From assembly GCA_023412175.1 (NCBI GenBank), contig JAEYOB010000285.1, forward strand, positions 1 to 21,883: DNA of 21,883 nt, in the 5' to 3' direction. This document shows positions 7,532-15,541 of the stretch, one piece after another. This DNA is from Pseudomonadota bacterium (GTDB taxonomy: Bacteria; Pseudomonadota; Alphaproteobacteria; Azospirillales; Azospirillaceae). The notes under the pieces are model-generated. The model was given only the letters and a program-made list of their open reading frames with translations. It was not told the DNA's origin and did not search any database. Positions within the stretch are counted from its first letter, which is position 1; every line of letters starts with the position of its first letter. Made by a program: the position numbers and the translations under genes.

Positions 7532-8293
7532 TCACGACAATGGAATGCCCTTCAACTCATTCATCAGCGCTTCCCGCTTCCGCCTTATGTAGTCGGGATA
7601 CCAACGTGTATAGCTGTCAGACATATTGACAATCGCTGCCCGGTACATCGGCGTGAAATTAGGAGCCGCCACCAGCGCGCCCGCAGCATTGATGATGCTA
7701 TTTCGCGCCGAAGAAGACATATTGACTTCATTCTTCGACCCTCTCTTCACGTAGAGATCCACAATTTTCTGTGGATTTTTAATGTGAATTCCGGCCCGGT
7801 ACGCATGGAAGAACAGAACGTTCTCTTCAGCCATCTGCTTTTTGCAGTAAGCTTCAAAATCGGACCACACATCCTTCTTTTTGCACAGCTTTTCAAAATC
7901 AGGCTCAAGGCTGCTGTCCAGAGCTTTGATTCTCTGATCGACGGCCGCCCGAATTTCCTTCGGGATCTCATCCCTGATATCGTTCAAAATGGAAAGCAGC
8001 ATCTTGCTGGCCTTCACAAGACCAGCCTTCCTAGCAGCGTCTGCCTTGTCGAGTTCCTTTACGCGCGCTTCCATGAGCTTGGTCAACTCGACGCCACCGA
8101 GAAGAAACGCCTTGTATGCCGAGGCGGCACCCTTGAGGGTCAAGTCATTGATACCGTTGTCCAGTACGGTAAGCGCCTTCGAAATACCCGCGCCGGTCCG
8201 GATACCAAGAAAGGTCTTCGACGGTTTTTTTTCCTCCGTCGCCAGTTCATAGGCTTCCTTCGCGGACTTCCAAGCCTTGGAAAATTCACTCAT
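7532..8293 (-). CDS. Protein with new helical N-terminal domain and an RGS-like domain
   Basis: A 253-residue soluble protein without signal peptide. Residues 4-75 form a lysine-rich helical domain that reappears in the protein at 13454-14251. Residues about 128-236 fit the RGS fold, the GTPase-activating domain of eukaryotic G-protein regulators. Family marks are in the right order: DFEAY at 145-149, EEN at 156-158 followed by FFHAY, a Y-x-K helix, EVN at 189-191 with a following S-x-x-x-R-x-x-I, and DSYTRW at 226-231 (RGS4 has EEN, EVN and DSYRRF). These include positions that contact G-alpha in RGS4. No heterotrimeric G protein is expected in bacteria, so the target is unknown. Base composition is low: 29 G+C of 60 at 7861-7920, against 41 of 60 at 11281-11340 in the kinase. 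This suggests transfer. The start is preceded by AGGGTGGTG. Confidence 0.75.
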   Translation of the reverse strand: MSEFSKAWKSAKEAYELATEEKKPSKTFLGIRTGAGISKALTVLDNGINDLTLKGAASAYKAFLLGGVELTKLMEARVKELDKADAARKAGLVKASKMLLSILNDIRDEIPKEIRAAVDQRIKALDSSLEPDFEKLCKKKDVWSDFEAYCKKQMAEENVLFFHAYRAGIHIKNPQKIVDLYVKRGSKNEVNMSSSARNSIINAAGALVAAPNFTPMYRAAIVNMSDSYTRWYPDYIRRKREALMNELKGIPLS

Positions 8294-8431
8294 AGATCAC
8301 CACCCTAAAATACTGTTCTCAGAAATCACTATCATCGCCTTACCGCAATTAACACAGGAAGACTGCTTCAATTCGGAGCGTCACAATACCATAAAATATT
8401 TCAGATTTTTACTTGAGTTCCTGGCCGCAGA
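8294..8431. other. AT-rich gap before the RGS-like gene
   Basis: 138 bases between the RGS-like gene and the upstream regulator; 8341-8400 has only 23 G+C of 60 bases. The low composition makes a separate promoter for the RGS-like gene likely, but no clean -35/-10 pair can be picked. It may also be a site for a nucleoid protein that silences foreign DNA (inference). Confidence 0.4.
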
Positions 8432-9388
8432 TCATTCCATCAGACCAACATTTCCGACATACCGATCCATTGCGGCGACCCCCGCCTCGGTGAGTTCGAT
8501 GAACACGCGCCGGCCGTCCTTTTCGTCGGCGATACGGCGCACCAGACCCTGCTCATGCAGATCGGCGATGCGGCGCAGGGCGGTGGTCTGCGCCACTCCC
8601 GACGCGATACACAGCGACGAGACGGAAATCCGCCGCCCCTGGAGATGGTTGATCATCAAATCCAGCAGCATGTCCCAGCACGGATCTTCGAACAGACCTT
8701 TCGGAAAGAATTTTTCGCGGGCCGCCCGTTTGCGCTGGATCGTCAGAAGGGCGCTGAGCCGATCCGCCGGCTCACCTGCCTTGCCATTCGCTGCGGGTGT
8801 CGGGGCCGGCCGGGGCGCAGGGTTGAAAGGCATGACCTGAGCCGACGCAACATCCTCCCGGAGTGCCCGCACCGTCTCGATGAGCGCGAGACCGTGGCGG
8901 TATGCCCGCTCGAGCACCTCGTCGCTGCTTTGGGAATTGCGCGCAGTCCGATTGCGATCCTTGAGAACCGCCATGCTGCGGGTCAGCGCACGCTCCACCT
9001 GCGCTTCATCGCAGTTGTCCGTCACGACATCCAGGACCTCCAGGCGCATCGCGCGCACCACCTCCTCCGTGCCCGGATTGCGCGCGAACAGGATGCACTG
9101 CACGTCGGGATGGGAGCGGCGCAGCCGCTCGATCAACGCAAGCCCGTCGAACCAGGGAGAGCCGCCATCAACAAAGGCGATCTCTACCGATGGATCGGCG
9201 TCGAGGATACCCAACGCCGCGATCGCCTCCCCCGCCTCCTGCACGCGGCAGCCGAAACGCAGGCCGCAATCGCGAATCCGCTTTATCGGGGGCGAATCAT
9301 TTCCGACGATCAGAATGGAGGATTCATTGACCGGAAAACCGGCCGGCACACAAAATTCCGCCACCTGCGTAGCTACAGACCTCTGCAT
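8432..9388 (-). CDS. Degenerate-receiver / MarR-like winged-helix regulator A
   Basis: A 318-residue DNA-binding regulator. Residues 24-145 resemble a response-regulator receiver: ILIVGNDS replaces the usual acidic VVDD, Asp74 stands at the phosphorylation position (IAFVDGG), FDGLALIERLR follows, and the conserved lysine is not found. After a proline/alanine-rich linker, residues about 220-310 form a winged helix: FEDPCWDMLLDLM, RRISVSSLCIASGVAQTTALRRI (recognition region) and the wing DGRRVFIELTEAG, as in MarR-type proteins. ATG 9388 is chosen because AAGGTGGGA precedes it; ATG 9415 has no ribosome site. It lies upstream of the RGS-like gene on the same strand. A close paralogue lies at 20479. 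Phosphorylation is doubtful; a ligand or protein signal is as likely. Confidence 0.88.
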   Translation of the reverse strand: MQRSVATQVAEFCVPAGFPVNESSILIVGNDSPPIKRIRDCGLRFGCRVQEAGEAIAALGILDADPSVEIAFVDGGSPWFDGLALIERLRRSHPDVQCILFARNPGTEEVVRAMRLEVLDVVTDNCDEAQVERALTRSMAVLKDRNRTARNSQSSDEVLERAYRHGLALIETVRALREDVASAQVMPFNPAPRPAPTPAANGKAGEPADRLSALLTIQRKRAAREKFFPKGLFEDPCWDMLLDLMINHLQGRRISVSSLCIASGVAQTTALRRIADLHEQGLVRRIADEKDGRRVFIELTEAGVAAMDRYVGNVGLME

Positions 9389-9520
9389 CTCGTCCCACCT
9401 TATGCAACTCCGCATTGCCGATGCGCTCGGCAGCGGGTTCCGGTCCTGCGGGGGTGTCGGGTGGCGGCATGCCCCACACCACTAACCCGTACGCGGCCGG
9501 ACTTTGAGCAATTTATGGTG

Positions 9521-9528
9521 GGATCATA
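9521..9528. promoter_or_regulatory. GGATCATA element upstream of regulator A
   Basis: GGATCATA occurs 133 bases before the regulator A start and again (20392-20399) before the paralogue at 20479, in both cases followed five bases later by ATC. In the second site it is part of a palindrome. It could be a binding site shared by the two regulators; an eight-base match alone is weak. Confidence 0.25.
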
Positions 9529-9619
9529 CCCCTATCGGTTTGGTTCTCTTATCAACCGACGTTGATGAATTCTGCGATATCGGTCAGACGGATTATTGTT
9601 GCATTTTCATAGCTATCTA

Positions 9620-10366
9620 TCATCCATCCTCGGCGTCGAGAGCGTAACCGATCCCCCTGACGGTCACGATCAGAGAGGCACTGCCACCCTCGTCCCTCAT
9701 TTTTCGCCGAAGCCTGGTAATGAGCGTATCGACGGTATGCTCGCTGATCGAGGTTGGGTCTCGGTTGCTGATCACATCAAGGAGATATTCCCGGCTGACG
9801 GGCTTCGGGCGCATCGCCGCCAGAGCGGCCAGGATGTTGAGTTCACCGGTCGTCAGCGCAAGGTAGGAACCATCGGGCCGGAACAATGCCCTGCGGACGA
9901 GATCAAGCTGCCATCCCTTGAAAGTGAGCGGTGCATCGGCCGGTGGCGACTGGGATGGTGCCGGCGTTGTGGATGGGGCGATACGGCGCAGCAGGTTGCG
10001 GATCCGGATCAGCAATTCCAGCGGATCGACCGGCTTGGTGACGTAGTCGCCGCCATGCGACAACCCGGCGATGCGGTCTGTGTGGCTGTCCCTGCCCGTG
10101 ACGAAGATCACCGGGATTTCCCTTCCCAGCCCCAGCGCCTCGGCAAACGCCAAACCGTCACCGTCCGGCAGATTGATGTCGAGAAGCACCAGATCAGGCC
10201 GTTCGGCCGCGAGATGCGACGCCAACGCCGTCCCGCTTGTCGCGCGCAGGACGCGCAACCCTTGCCGCTCCAGATATGTGGCGATCAATTCCATGGTTTC
10301 GGGCGAATCCTCGACCACGAGCACGGTGCGCCCGACCAGCTCTCCTCCGACGCTCATGGAAGACAT
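9620..10366 (-). CDS. OmpR-family response regulator
   Basis: A 248-residue two-component regulator. The receiver has acidic residues Glu19-Asp20, phosphoacceptor Asp63 (DLVLLDINLPDGDG), Thr90 and Lys111 (DYVTKPVD), so it is intact. After a short proline-rich linker, residues about 150-245 form an OmpR/PhoB winged helix ending in EHTVDTLITRLRRKM and VTVRGIGYAL. ATG 10366 is preceded by GGAGAGGCGAGG; ATG 10357 and the long open frame upstream lack one. Its start lies inside the end of the hybrid kinase gene (13-base overlap), so the two are translationally coupled and surely form a pair: the kinase Hpt domain probably passes phosphate to Asp63. Target genes are not evident; possible targets are the neighbouring operons. 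Confidence 0.95.
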   Translation of the reverse strand: MSSMSVGGELVGRTVLVVEDSPETMELIATYLERQGLRVLRATSGTALASHLAAERPDLVLLDINLPDGDGLAFAEALGLGREIPVIFVTGRDSHTDRIAGLSHGGDYVTKPVDPLELLIRIRNLLRRIAPSTTPAPSQSPPADAPLTFKGWQLDLVRRALFRPDGSYLALTTGELNILAALAAMRPKPVSREYLLDVISNRDPTSISEHTVDTLITRLRRKMRDEGGSASLIVTVRGIGYALDAEDG

Positions 10367-13176
10367 ATCCTCGCCTCTCCGTTGTCGATCGCCCGCAAGG
10401 TGGCAGCCAGCCGGTGACGCAGATTTTCCGCAGCCTCCTGCAGGGATGGCTGCCCCTCCCCGTCCGCATCCGGGCCATTCCCCATCGCGCAAAGCGCAGC
10501 GCGCTCCAGCACGCGCGCCTCGGCGGTCAGTTCCTCGAAGCCATAGCTCGCGCCGCTGCCCTTCAACCGGTGCGCCACATGGGCCAGGCGTTCCGGCGAG
10601 GCCGACCGGTCGTCGAGCACTTCCAGCACATCGCGGCAGGCCTGAACGAAGGCATTCCGCAACCGCTCCTTATCCGAAGACGGCAGGGCGACCGGCTCAA
10701 CAGCATTGAGCCCTGCGGGGGCATGGCGAGCGAGCGCATCGAACAGCACTTCCGGATCGACAGGTTTCGGGATGACCTCGTCCACGCCGGCCTCCAGGTA
10801 TAGTGCGCGATCTTCCGGAGAGGTGTTGGCGGTCACCGAAATGATCGGCACCATGGCCGTGTTCAGGTCCGGCAGCGCACGGATGCAGCGGGTCACTTCC
10901 ACCCCGTCCATTCCGGGCAGGCGCATGTCCAGCAGCACCACATCGAAGCAGCGCTCGCGGAGGCGGACGAGCGCCTCCTCCCCACTGTCCGCGAAGACGA
11001 CATGGTGCCGGCCGGGGGCAAGATACTCCTGCAGGATCGCGCGATTCTCTGGCGCGTCCTCCACCACCAGGAGATCGAGGGCAACGGGACTCGGCAGCGC
11101 CGCCTGTCCGCTGGCCTGGGGCGCCGGAGGCACCGCCGCGTGGGTCGGCACGCTCACCATGAAGACCGAGCCGCCCCCTACCCGGTCGTGCAGGCCGACC
11201 GTTCCCCCCATCAGCCCGATCAGCCCGTTTACGATGGAAAGCCCCAGCCCGGACCCGTCCAATCGGCCACTTTCCCCCTGGTGGAAGGGTTCGAAGATGA
11301 TGGCACGGGTTGCCCGCGGCACGCCCGGACCGGTGTCGGAGACCGTCAAGACCAGCATCACCCCCTCATCCGTCGGGTGCCCGGCAAGGGCCACGTCCAC
11401 GCCTCCCCGCTCGGTGAACTTCACGGCATTGCTGATCAGATTCAGCACCACTTGACGCATGCGCAACGGATCGAGCCAGTAGTGGGAAGCGGAGACGTCG
11501 GCAATGTCCAGGGTCAGCAGCAGGCCCTTCTCTTCGGCGCTGGGCCGCATCAGGGCAACCGCCCCCTCCATCAGACGAACAACGTCCACCGGCTGCGGCG
11601 CCAGCTCGGTCCGGCCGGCCTCCAGCCGTGAAAGCTCCAGAACGGTGTCAAGCATCGTCACCAGATGCCGGCCTGCGGCGTCGGCCACCTGAAGCCGCTC
11701 CCGCAACGGCTCGGGCGGCGTTTCACGCAGGATCACCCGCACCATGCCCAGCACAGCGTTCAGGGGCGTCCGCACCTCGTGGCTGAGGTTGGCAAGGAAA
11801 CGTTCCAGCGTCGCGGATTTGTCGGACAGAGCGCGGGTGCGCTCCTCCACCAGGCGCTCCAGTCCTTCGTTCAGGGCCGACAGTTCCTGGGACAGGTCGC
11901 GGACGTTGTCGAGCGCCTTCACCACCCGCCGACCGAGCACCAGCGCGTGCGAGAACATGAACACCAGTGCGCCGTACGGGACAAGGTCGATGCTCTCATA
12001 GAAGTGAGCGTACATCAGAGCGTCATGCACCACGGTCGCGAGGAAGGCCAAAGCCCCGATCCCCAGCAGCAGTGCCCCGGAATGGCGCCGCCATGCCGCA
12101 ACCGCAAGCCGCCACGCGAAATAGAAGGACGACAGGATCAACAGCAGGCTGGCAAGGTCGCGCAGACGCGTGAACACCCTTGGTTCCGTCAGCAGAACCA
12201 ACGCCACGCCCATGAAGGAAATGGTTGTCAGCAGGTAGCCTACGGAGCGGTGCAGGCATCCGGGAAACAGTTCGCGCAGCAGGAAAAAATAGATTGGGTA
12301 AAACAAATAGATCGGCAAATATTCAAGCCGATACGCCCAAACCTCCGGAACAGTGGGGAGGAAAATCCGCAACAGCTCACTCGTGCTGGCCAGCCGCATG
12401 GTGCAGGCGATGAGCAGCATCACCAGGAATACCGTCGCAGCCGACACACCGCGTCGAACGAACGCGGTGATGAACAGCGCCATCATTGCAAGCGCCATCA
12501 GCGCGCCGGCGTTGGTCATCAATTGACGCTGCCAGGCCTTTGCCAGTTCGCCGTTGCCATCAAGGTACAGGGCCTTGCCGAAACCTCCCTCGAAATGGAA
12601 GTGGTTGGAGACCTCTATCGCCAGTTCGACTTCCCGCTGGGCAGCGTGCAGGGTGACAAAGCGCGTGAGGCCGCCCGGTACCTCCGTCGCCGCATCGTGC
12701 GCCGGGAAGCCGGTCGCGGCAACGACCCGTCCGCCCACCCATATGCGCATGCTGGAGTAAGGGGGAGGGATCTTCAGGGTCAGTGGCGGTGTGTTACCCG
12801 GCAGCAGAATCTTCAACCGATAGGTTGCAACCCCCTCGCCGCCCAGGCGCCGGCCGTCGGGAAGCTCCGTTCCGTTCCAGATCCCCGGCAGCGTGGCGAC
12901 GGTCCACGTCTCTCCATCCGGCAGCGGTAACTGCATAACGCTTGTGGCACCAGCCAGCCTTCCCCAGGAGACGAGCCACTCGCCGGACAGTTCCACGATC
13001 CCGCCTGCCTCCGGATCCCAGACCCGCAGGTCAAGGACGCCATTCTCCGCCACTGGGCGGCTGGCGGCGACGGCCGATCCGCCAACCAGCAGCAGGAGGA
13101 TCAGCACCCAGACAAATCCACGCCCCCCTTGAGCGGGTCCGATTGTGAAAGGAGGGGGACGGGGAGACCAGGGCAC
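10354..13176 (-). CDS. Hybrid sensor histidine kinase, 7TMR-DISM type with REC and Hpt
   Basis: A 940-residue inner-membrane kinase. Order: signal anchor at about 19-38; periplasmic 7TMR-DISM extracellular domain (jelly-roll, carbohydrate-binding-like) at about 45-205; seven membrane helices at about 222-425; a linker; HisKA with His466 in LSHEVRTPLN; a HATPase domain with NLISNAVKF, DTGPGVP and GSGLGLSIV; a receiver with Asp750 (VVLLDMRLPGMDG) and KPVD; and a C-terminal Hpt domain with His869 in AHRLKGSG. All phosphorelay residues are present, so a His466-Asp750-His869 relay to Asp63 of the downstream regulator is expected. The start is GTG 13176 with no strong ribosome site, so the first residues are uncertain. 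DISM sensors usually detect sugars or other small ligands. A palindrome lies 66 bases upstream. Confidence 0.95.
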   Translation of the reverse strand: MPWSPRPPPFTIGPAQGGRGFVWVLILLLLVGGSAVAASRPVAENGVLDLRVWDPEAGGIVELSGEWLVSWGRLAGATSVMQLPLPDGETWTVATLPGIWNGTELPDGRRLGGEGVATYRLKILLPGNTPPLTLKIPPPYSSMRIWVGGRVVAATGFPAHDAATEVPGGLTRFVTLHAAQREVELAIEVSNHFHFEGGFGKALYLDGNGELAKAWQRQLMTNAGALMALAMMALFITAFVRRGVSAATVFLVMLLIACTMRLASTSELLRIFLPTVPEVWAYRLEYLPIYLFYPIYFFLLRELFPGCLHRSVGYLLTTISFMGVALVLLTEPRVFTRLRDLASLLLILSSFYFAWRLAVAAWRRHSGALLLGIGALAFLATVVHDALMYAHFYESIDLVPYGALVFMFSHALVLGRRVVKALDNVRDLSQELSALNEGLERLVEERTRALSDKSATLERFLANLSHEVRTPLNAVLGMVRVILRETPPEPLRERLQVADAAGRHLVTMLDTVLELSRLEAGRTELAPQPVDVVRLMEGAVALMRPSAEEKGLLLTLDIADVSASHYWLDPLRMRQVVLNLISNAVKFTERGGVDVALAGHPTDEGVMLVLTVSDTGPGVPRATRAIIFEPFHQGESGRLDGSGLGLSIVNGLIGLMGGTVGLHDRVGGGSVFMVSVPTHAAVPPAPQASGQAALPSPVALDLLVVEDAPENRAILQEYLAPGRHHVVFADSGEEALVRLRERCFDVVLLDMRLPGMDGVEVTRCIRALPDLNTAMVPIISVTANTSPEDRALYLEAGVDEVIPKPVDPEVLFDALARHAPAGLNAVEPVALPSSDKERLRNAFVQACRDVLEVLDDRSASPERLAHVAHRLKGSGASYGFEELTAEARVLERAALCAMGNGPDADGEGQPSLQEAAENLRHRLAATLRAIDNGEARICLP

Positions 13177-13241
13177 CGGTGCGCGCTTTCTCTAACGGCT
13201 GCCGGGCGCGGACAGGGCCGCGTTGAACGGCATGAATCGAC

Positions 13242-13259
13242 CAATAGGGTTACCTATTG
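13242..13259. promoter_or_regulatory. Palindrome upstream of the hybrid kinase
   Basis: CAATAGGGTTACCTATTG: two perfect 7-base arms around GTTA, 66 bases before the kinase start codon. The position and dyad symmetry fit an operator for a dimeric regulator, possibly the OmpR-type partner in autoregulation, although OmpR-type sites are more often direct repeats. Confidence 0.45.
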
Positions 13260-13365
13260 AGAGGTAGGAGGCCAAACCAAGCAAGAAAATTCTTAGAAAC
13301 GTAAACTTTTAGGTCGTGAAGCATCGAGACCGGCCGCAAAAAGTCTGCCCGCGACCAACCGCGTT

Positions 13366-13400
13366 GAAGCTCCCCCTCCCATTCAAGGAAGAGGAGCTTC
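13366..13400 (-). terminator. Long hairpin at the end of the leftward operon
   Basis: On the minus strand GAAGCTCCTCTTCC pairs with GGAGGGGGAGCTTC over 14 positions, two of them G-T pairs, around a 7-base loop. It lies 53 bases after the stop codon of the gene at 13454 and is the most stable inverted repeat noticed in the window. No T-run follows, so it may mark the 3' end of the operon transcript or terminate with Rho's help. Confidence 0.6.
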
Positions 13401-13453
13401 GGAGTTACCGGACAAGCCTCGGGTTGCGGGTCCGCACTGGAACGGCGAGCGCA

Positions 13454-14251
13454 TCACCGCGTGTTGACGAGTTGAACCACTCCCTTGCAGACCGAAGAGA
13501 ACTCCTTGATCAGATCGACGATCTGCTTGGCCGTATAATCGCCTGGAACCTTGACCGGCAGACCGGTGCCGCTCTGATTGGCCCATGGATCAAGTTTTTT
13601 CTTGAAGAAATCCGGCTCGGCCTTCAGGTCGTCGATCTTTCTTGCAAAGACGAGCTGCATGGTGATGTCGCGCGCGAGCGTCGGAAACAGCTCGTTGTAG
13701 GTCTCCGGGGTCGGCTTGGCCTTGACCTTCGCGACGCCGGCGGCGGCGCGCGCAAGCGCTCCGTTGATATTTTTTTCCCAGTTCTTGAGCATTTTCTCAG
13801 CGGTCGACTGATCCTTGCTCGCCTTATCGAACTTCGTCGTATACATGCCGACGGAGGCACTGATGGTCGCTTCCAGCGCATCCAGTTCCTTCATCATGAA
13901 TTTCAGCGCACGCTCATATGCGGACTTGGCGTCCTTCTCCTCGCGCTTGACGAACTCGTCGTAGATCGACTTTTCCAGGACCGCCACATAGGACTTCTTG
14001 GCCTTGGAAAAATCCTTGAGAGCCGCCGCATAACTCTTGACAGCACCCGCACCCGCTTTGGAATCGTCGCTGTTCGTCTTGTCGCACAGATCGAGTGCCG
14101 CCTCACAGGACTTCAAGGATTTCGACAGGCCCGTATAGCTGCCGAAGGCATTGAAGATGCCTTTGCTTTCCTTCGGCTTGTGCTTGCCGGTCATGGCTTC
14201 GAATTCTTTTTTAACCTTGTCCCAACGCTGATCGTAAGGAGTGTGCGCCAT
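13454..14251 (-). CDS. Helical protein sharing the N-terminal domain of the RGS-like protein
   Basis: A 265-residue, lysine-rich, almost wholly helical soluble protein of no family I know. Residues 6-90 match residues 4-75 of the RGS-like protein: W-x-x-x-K-x-x-E/A-x-x-x-T, then KKP/HKP, F near 33, G-I/L-SK-S/A-L, an LDL/LDN turn, and A-x-x-Y/SYAAAL near the end. The rest differs: a long helical middle (KREEKDAKSAYERALKFMMKELDALEATI), an AARAAAGVAK stretch and no RGS motifs. The ATG is preceded by AAGGAT. It begins 27 bases after the ATP-grasp gene and is probably the last gene of that operon. A four-helix or BAR-like fold is conceivable but unproven. Composition is intermediate (34 G+C of 60 at 13801-13860). 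Confidence 0.78.
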   Translation of the reverse strand: MAHTPYDQRWDKVKKEFEAMTGKHKPKESKGIFNAFGSYTGLSKSLKSCEAALDLCDKTNSDDSKAGAGAVKSYAAALKDFSKAKKSYVAVLEKSIYDEFVKREEKDAKSAYERALKFMMKELDALEATISASVGMYTTKFDKASKDQSTAEKMLKNWEKNINGALARAAAGVAKVKAKPTPETYNELFPTLARDITMQLVFARKIDDLKAEPDFFKKKLDPWANQSGTGLPVKVPGDYTAKQIVDLIKEFSSVCKGVVQLVNTR

Positions 14252-14278
14252 AGCCGCTATCCTTCTATTCCGTATGGT

Positions 14279-15541
14279 TCAGAATGCTGCCTGGGAAGGG
14301 TTTAAAACTGTGGGCTGCAAAACGTTCTCGAGGGCGCGGATCGCCGCGCAATCGCGCTCGAACACCGTCCGGTCGGGATGTGCGAGGTAGACCTTCGCCA
14401 AGACCTGCGTCAGATCGAGCGTTGGGGTTATCTGATCGCCGACGCGCGGGACGAGATCGCAGCCGCGGACGCTCTCAAACGGGTCAAGTACACTGAGGTC
14501 CGGCAGCGCCTCCACCTGGCCCGACACCAGCACCGGCAGGTAAAGGACCATTGCCTCCGCCAGAAACTGGTAATGGCCGCCCAGAAGCGGGCCGACAACT
14601 CCGGCTCCATCGAAGGCATCCACCAGCAGATCCACCTGATCGTGCCCGGTTCCCGCGGCAATGGCCGTGGTGGATCCGGCCGGCCCCATGCCGCGCGCCG
14701 CGATCTCCACCAGGGCCGGGCCGCGGCCGGTCATGCGCACCTCCGCATGCGCGGCACCGTCGGTGATCTCAAGGACGTCCAGCACACGCAGCACGTAAGC
14801 CATGAGGGCACGCGCCACGTCCTCGTCGGGCGGCAGGAGGCGGTAATAATCGTAGACGAAGGGCGACCCGTTCAGCGTCCGCTTCGCCGAGCGGAGCACA
14901 TCGCACACGTAATGCCGGCCACCCCGGCTGACCGTGTTGACAACGTATTCCTCGCCATCGAGGTAAGTCTGCAGCAGCACCCGTTCGTTAGCCGAACCGC
15001 AGAAATCCCGGCTCTTCAGGATGCTGTCCACGGCGGTGCGAAGTTCGGCAGGACGGTTGCAGAAATAGACGTGATCGGTCGATGCGCTGGCCAGCGGCTT
15101 CGCCACCACCGGCCAGCCAGTGTGCGCCGCCCAAGCTCCCGCTTCCGCGGCGTTCGCAACCATGGTTTGCCGCGCGGTCAGCAGGCCGGCGGCAGCCAGC
15201 CGCTCGATCATCATGTACTTGTTGCGCCGGGCGGCGGTCAGCTTGGGGCTGTTGCCCGGCGTTCCCAACGCATTGCTCAACGCATCGGTCAGTTCAACGG
15301 CGGACTCATTGCCGGGCAACACGAACGCAGGCTCCATCGGACGGACCCGCTCAACCAGCGCCGAGAGATCGCCATTGTGGGCGATGTGCTCGGCGAAGTC
15401 GTCCGCCCGATAGCCGCGCAGCAGCGACGGCGCGAGGTCGGGGCTGCTCTGAACGGCCACCACGCGGTATCCACGCGCCCGCAGGCGGGGCGCCAGCAGC
15501 ACGCCGGTGGAATAGGGATCGACAACGACGGCGGTCTTCAA
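14279..15541 (-). CDS. ATP-grasp ligase
   Basis: A 420-residue enzyme of the carboxylate-amine/thiol ligase fold, cytosolic. N-terminal Rossmann-like pre-domain (MKTAVVVDPYSTGVLLAPRL), then the ATP-grasp core with RRNKYMMIERL (Lys108), WPVVAKPLASA (Lys148), the DGEEYV purine-binding stretch at 196-201, HAEVR (Glu267) and VEIAARGMG (Glu279, Arg283) for magnesium. Such enzymes join an acyl phosphate to an amine, as in BacD-type amino acid ligases; the substrates here are unknown. The start is TTG 15541: its TTGA overlaps the stop of the GNAT gene by four bases and GGAGA lies upstream, while no ATG fits. The frame is open much further upstream but that part overlaps the GNAT gene and is not coding. 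Coupled to GNAT, substrate-binding protein and MFS genes. Confidence 0.88.
   Translation of the reverse strand: MKTAVVVDPYSTGVLLAPRLRARGYRVVAVQSSPDLAPSLLRGYRADDFAEHIAHNGDLSALVERVRPMEPAFVLPGNESAVELTDALSNALGTPGNSPKLTAARRNKYMMIERLAAAGLLTARQTMVANAAEAGAWAAHTGWPVVAKPLASASTDHVYFCNRPAELRTAVDSILKSRDFCGSANERVLLQTYLDGEEYVVNTVSRGGRHYVCDVLRSAKRTLNGSPFVYDYYRLLPPDEDVARALMAYVLRVLDVLEITDGAAHAEVRMTGRGPALVEIAARGMGPAGSTTAIAAGTGHDQVDLLVDAFDGAGVVGPLLGGHYQFLAEAMVLYLPVLVSGQVEALPDLSVLDPFESVRGCDLVPRVGDQITPTLDLTQVLAKVYLAHPDRTVFERDCAAIRALENVLQPTVLNPSQAAF

Noticed and set aside
7532..14251. A bacterial G-protein partner for the RGS-like domain within the window
   Set aside because: No P-loop GTPase (GxxxxGKS/T with NKxD) was found among the genes here, so no partner can be named.
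13316..14305. Long plus-strand open frame over the helical-domain gene
   Set aside because: The minus-strand reading has a ribosome site, sits 27 bases behind the operon and shares a domain with another gene here; the plus-strand product does not.
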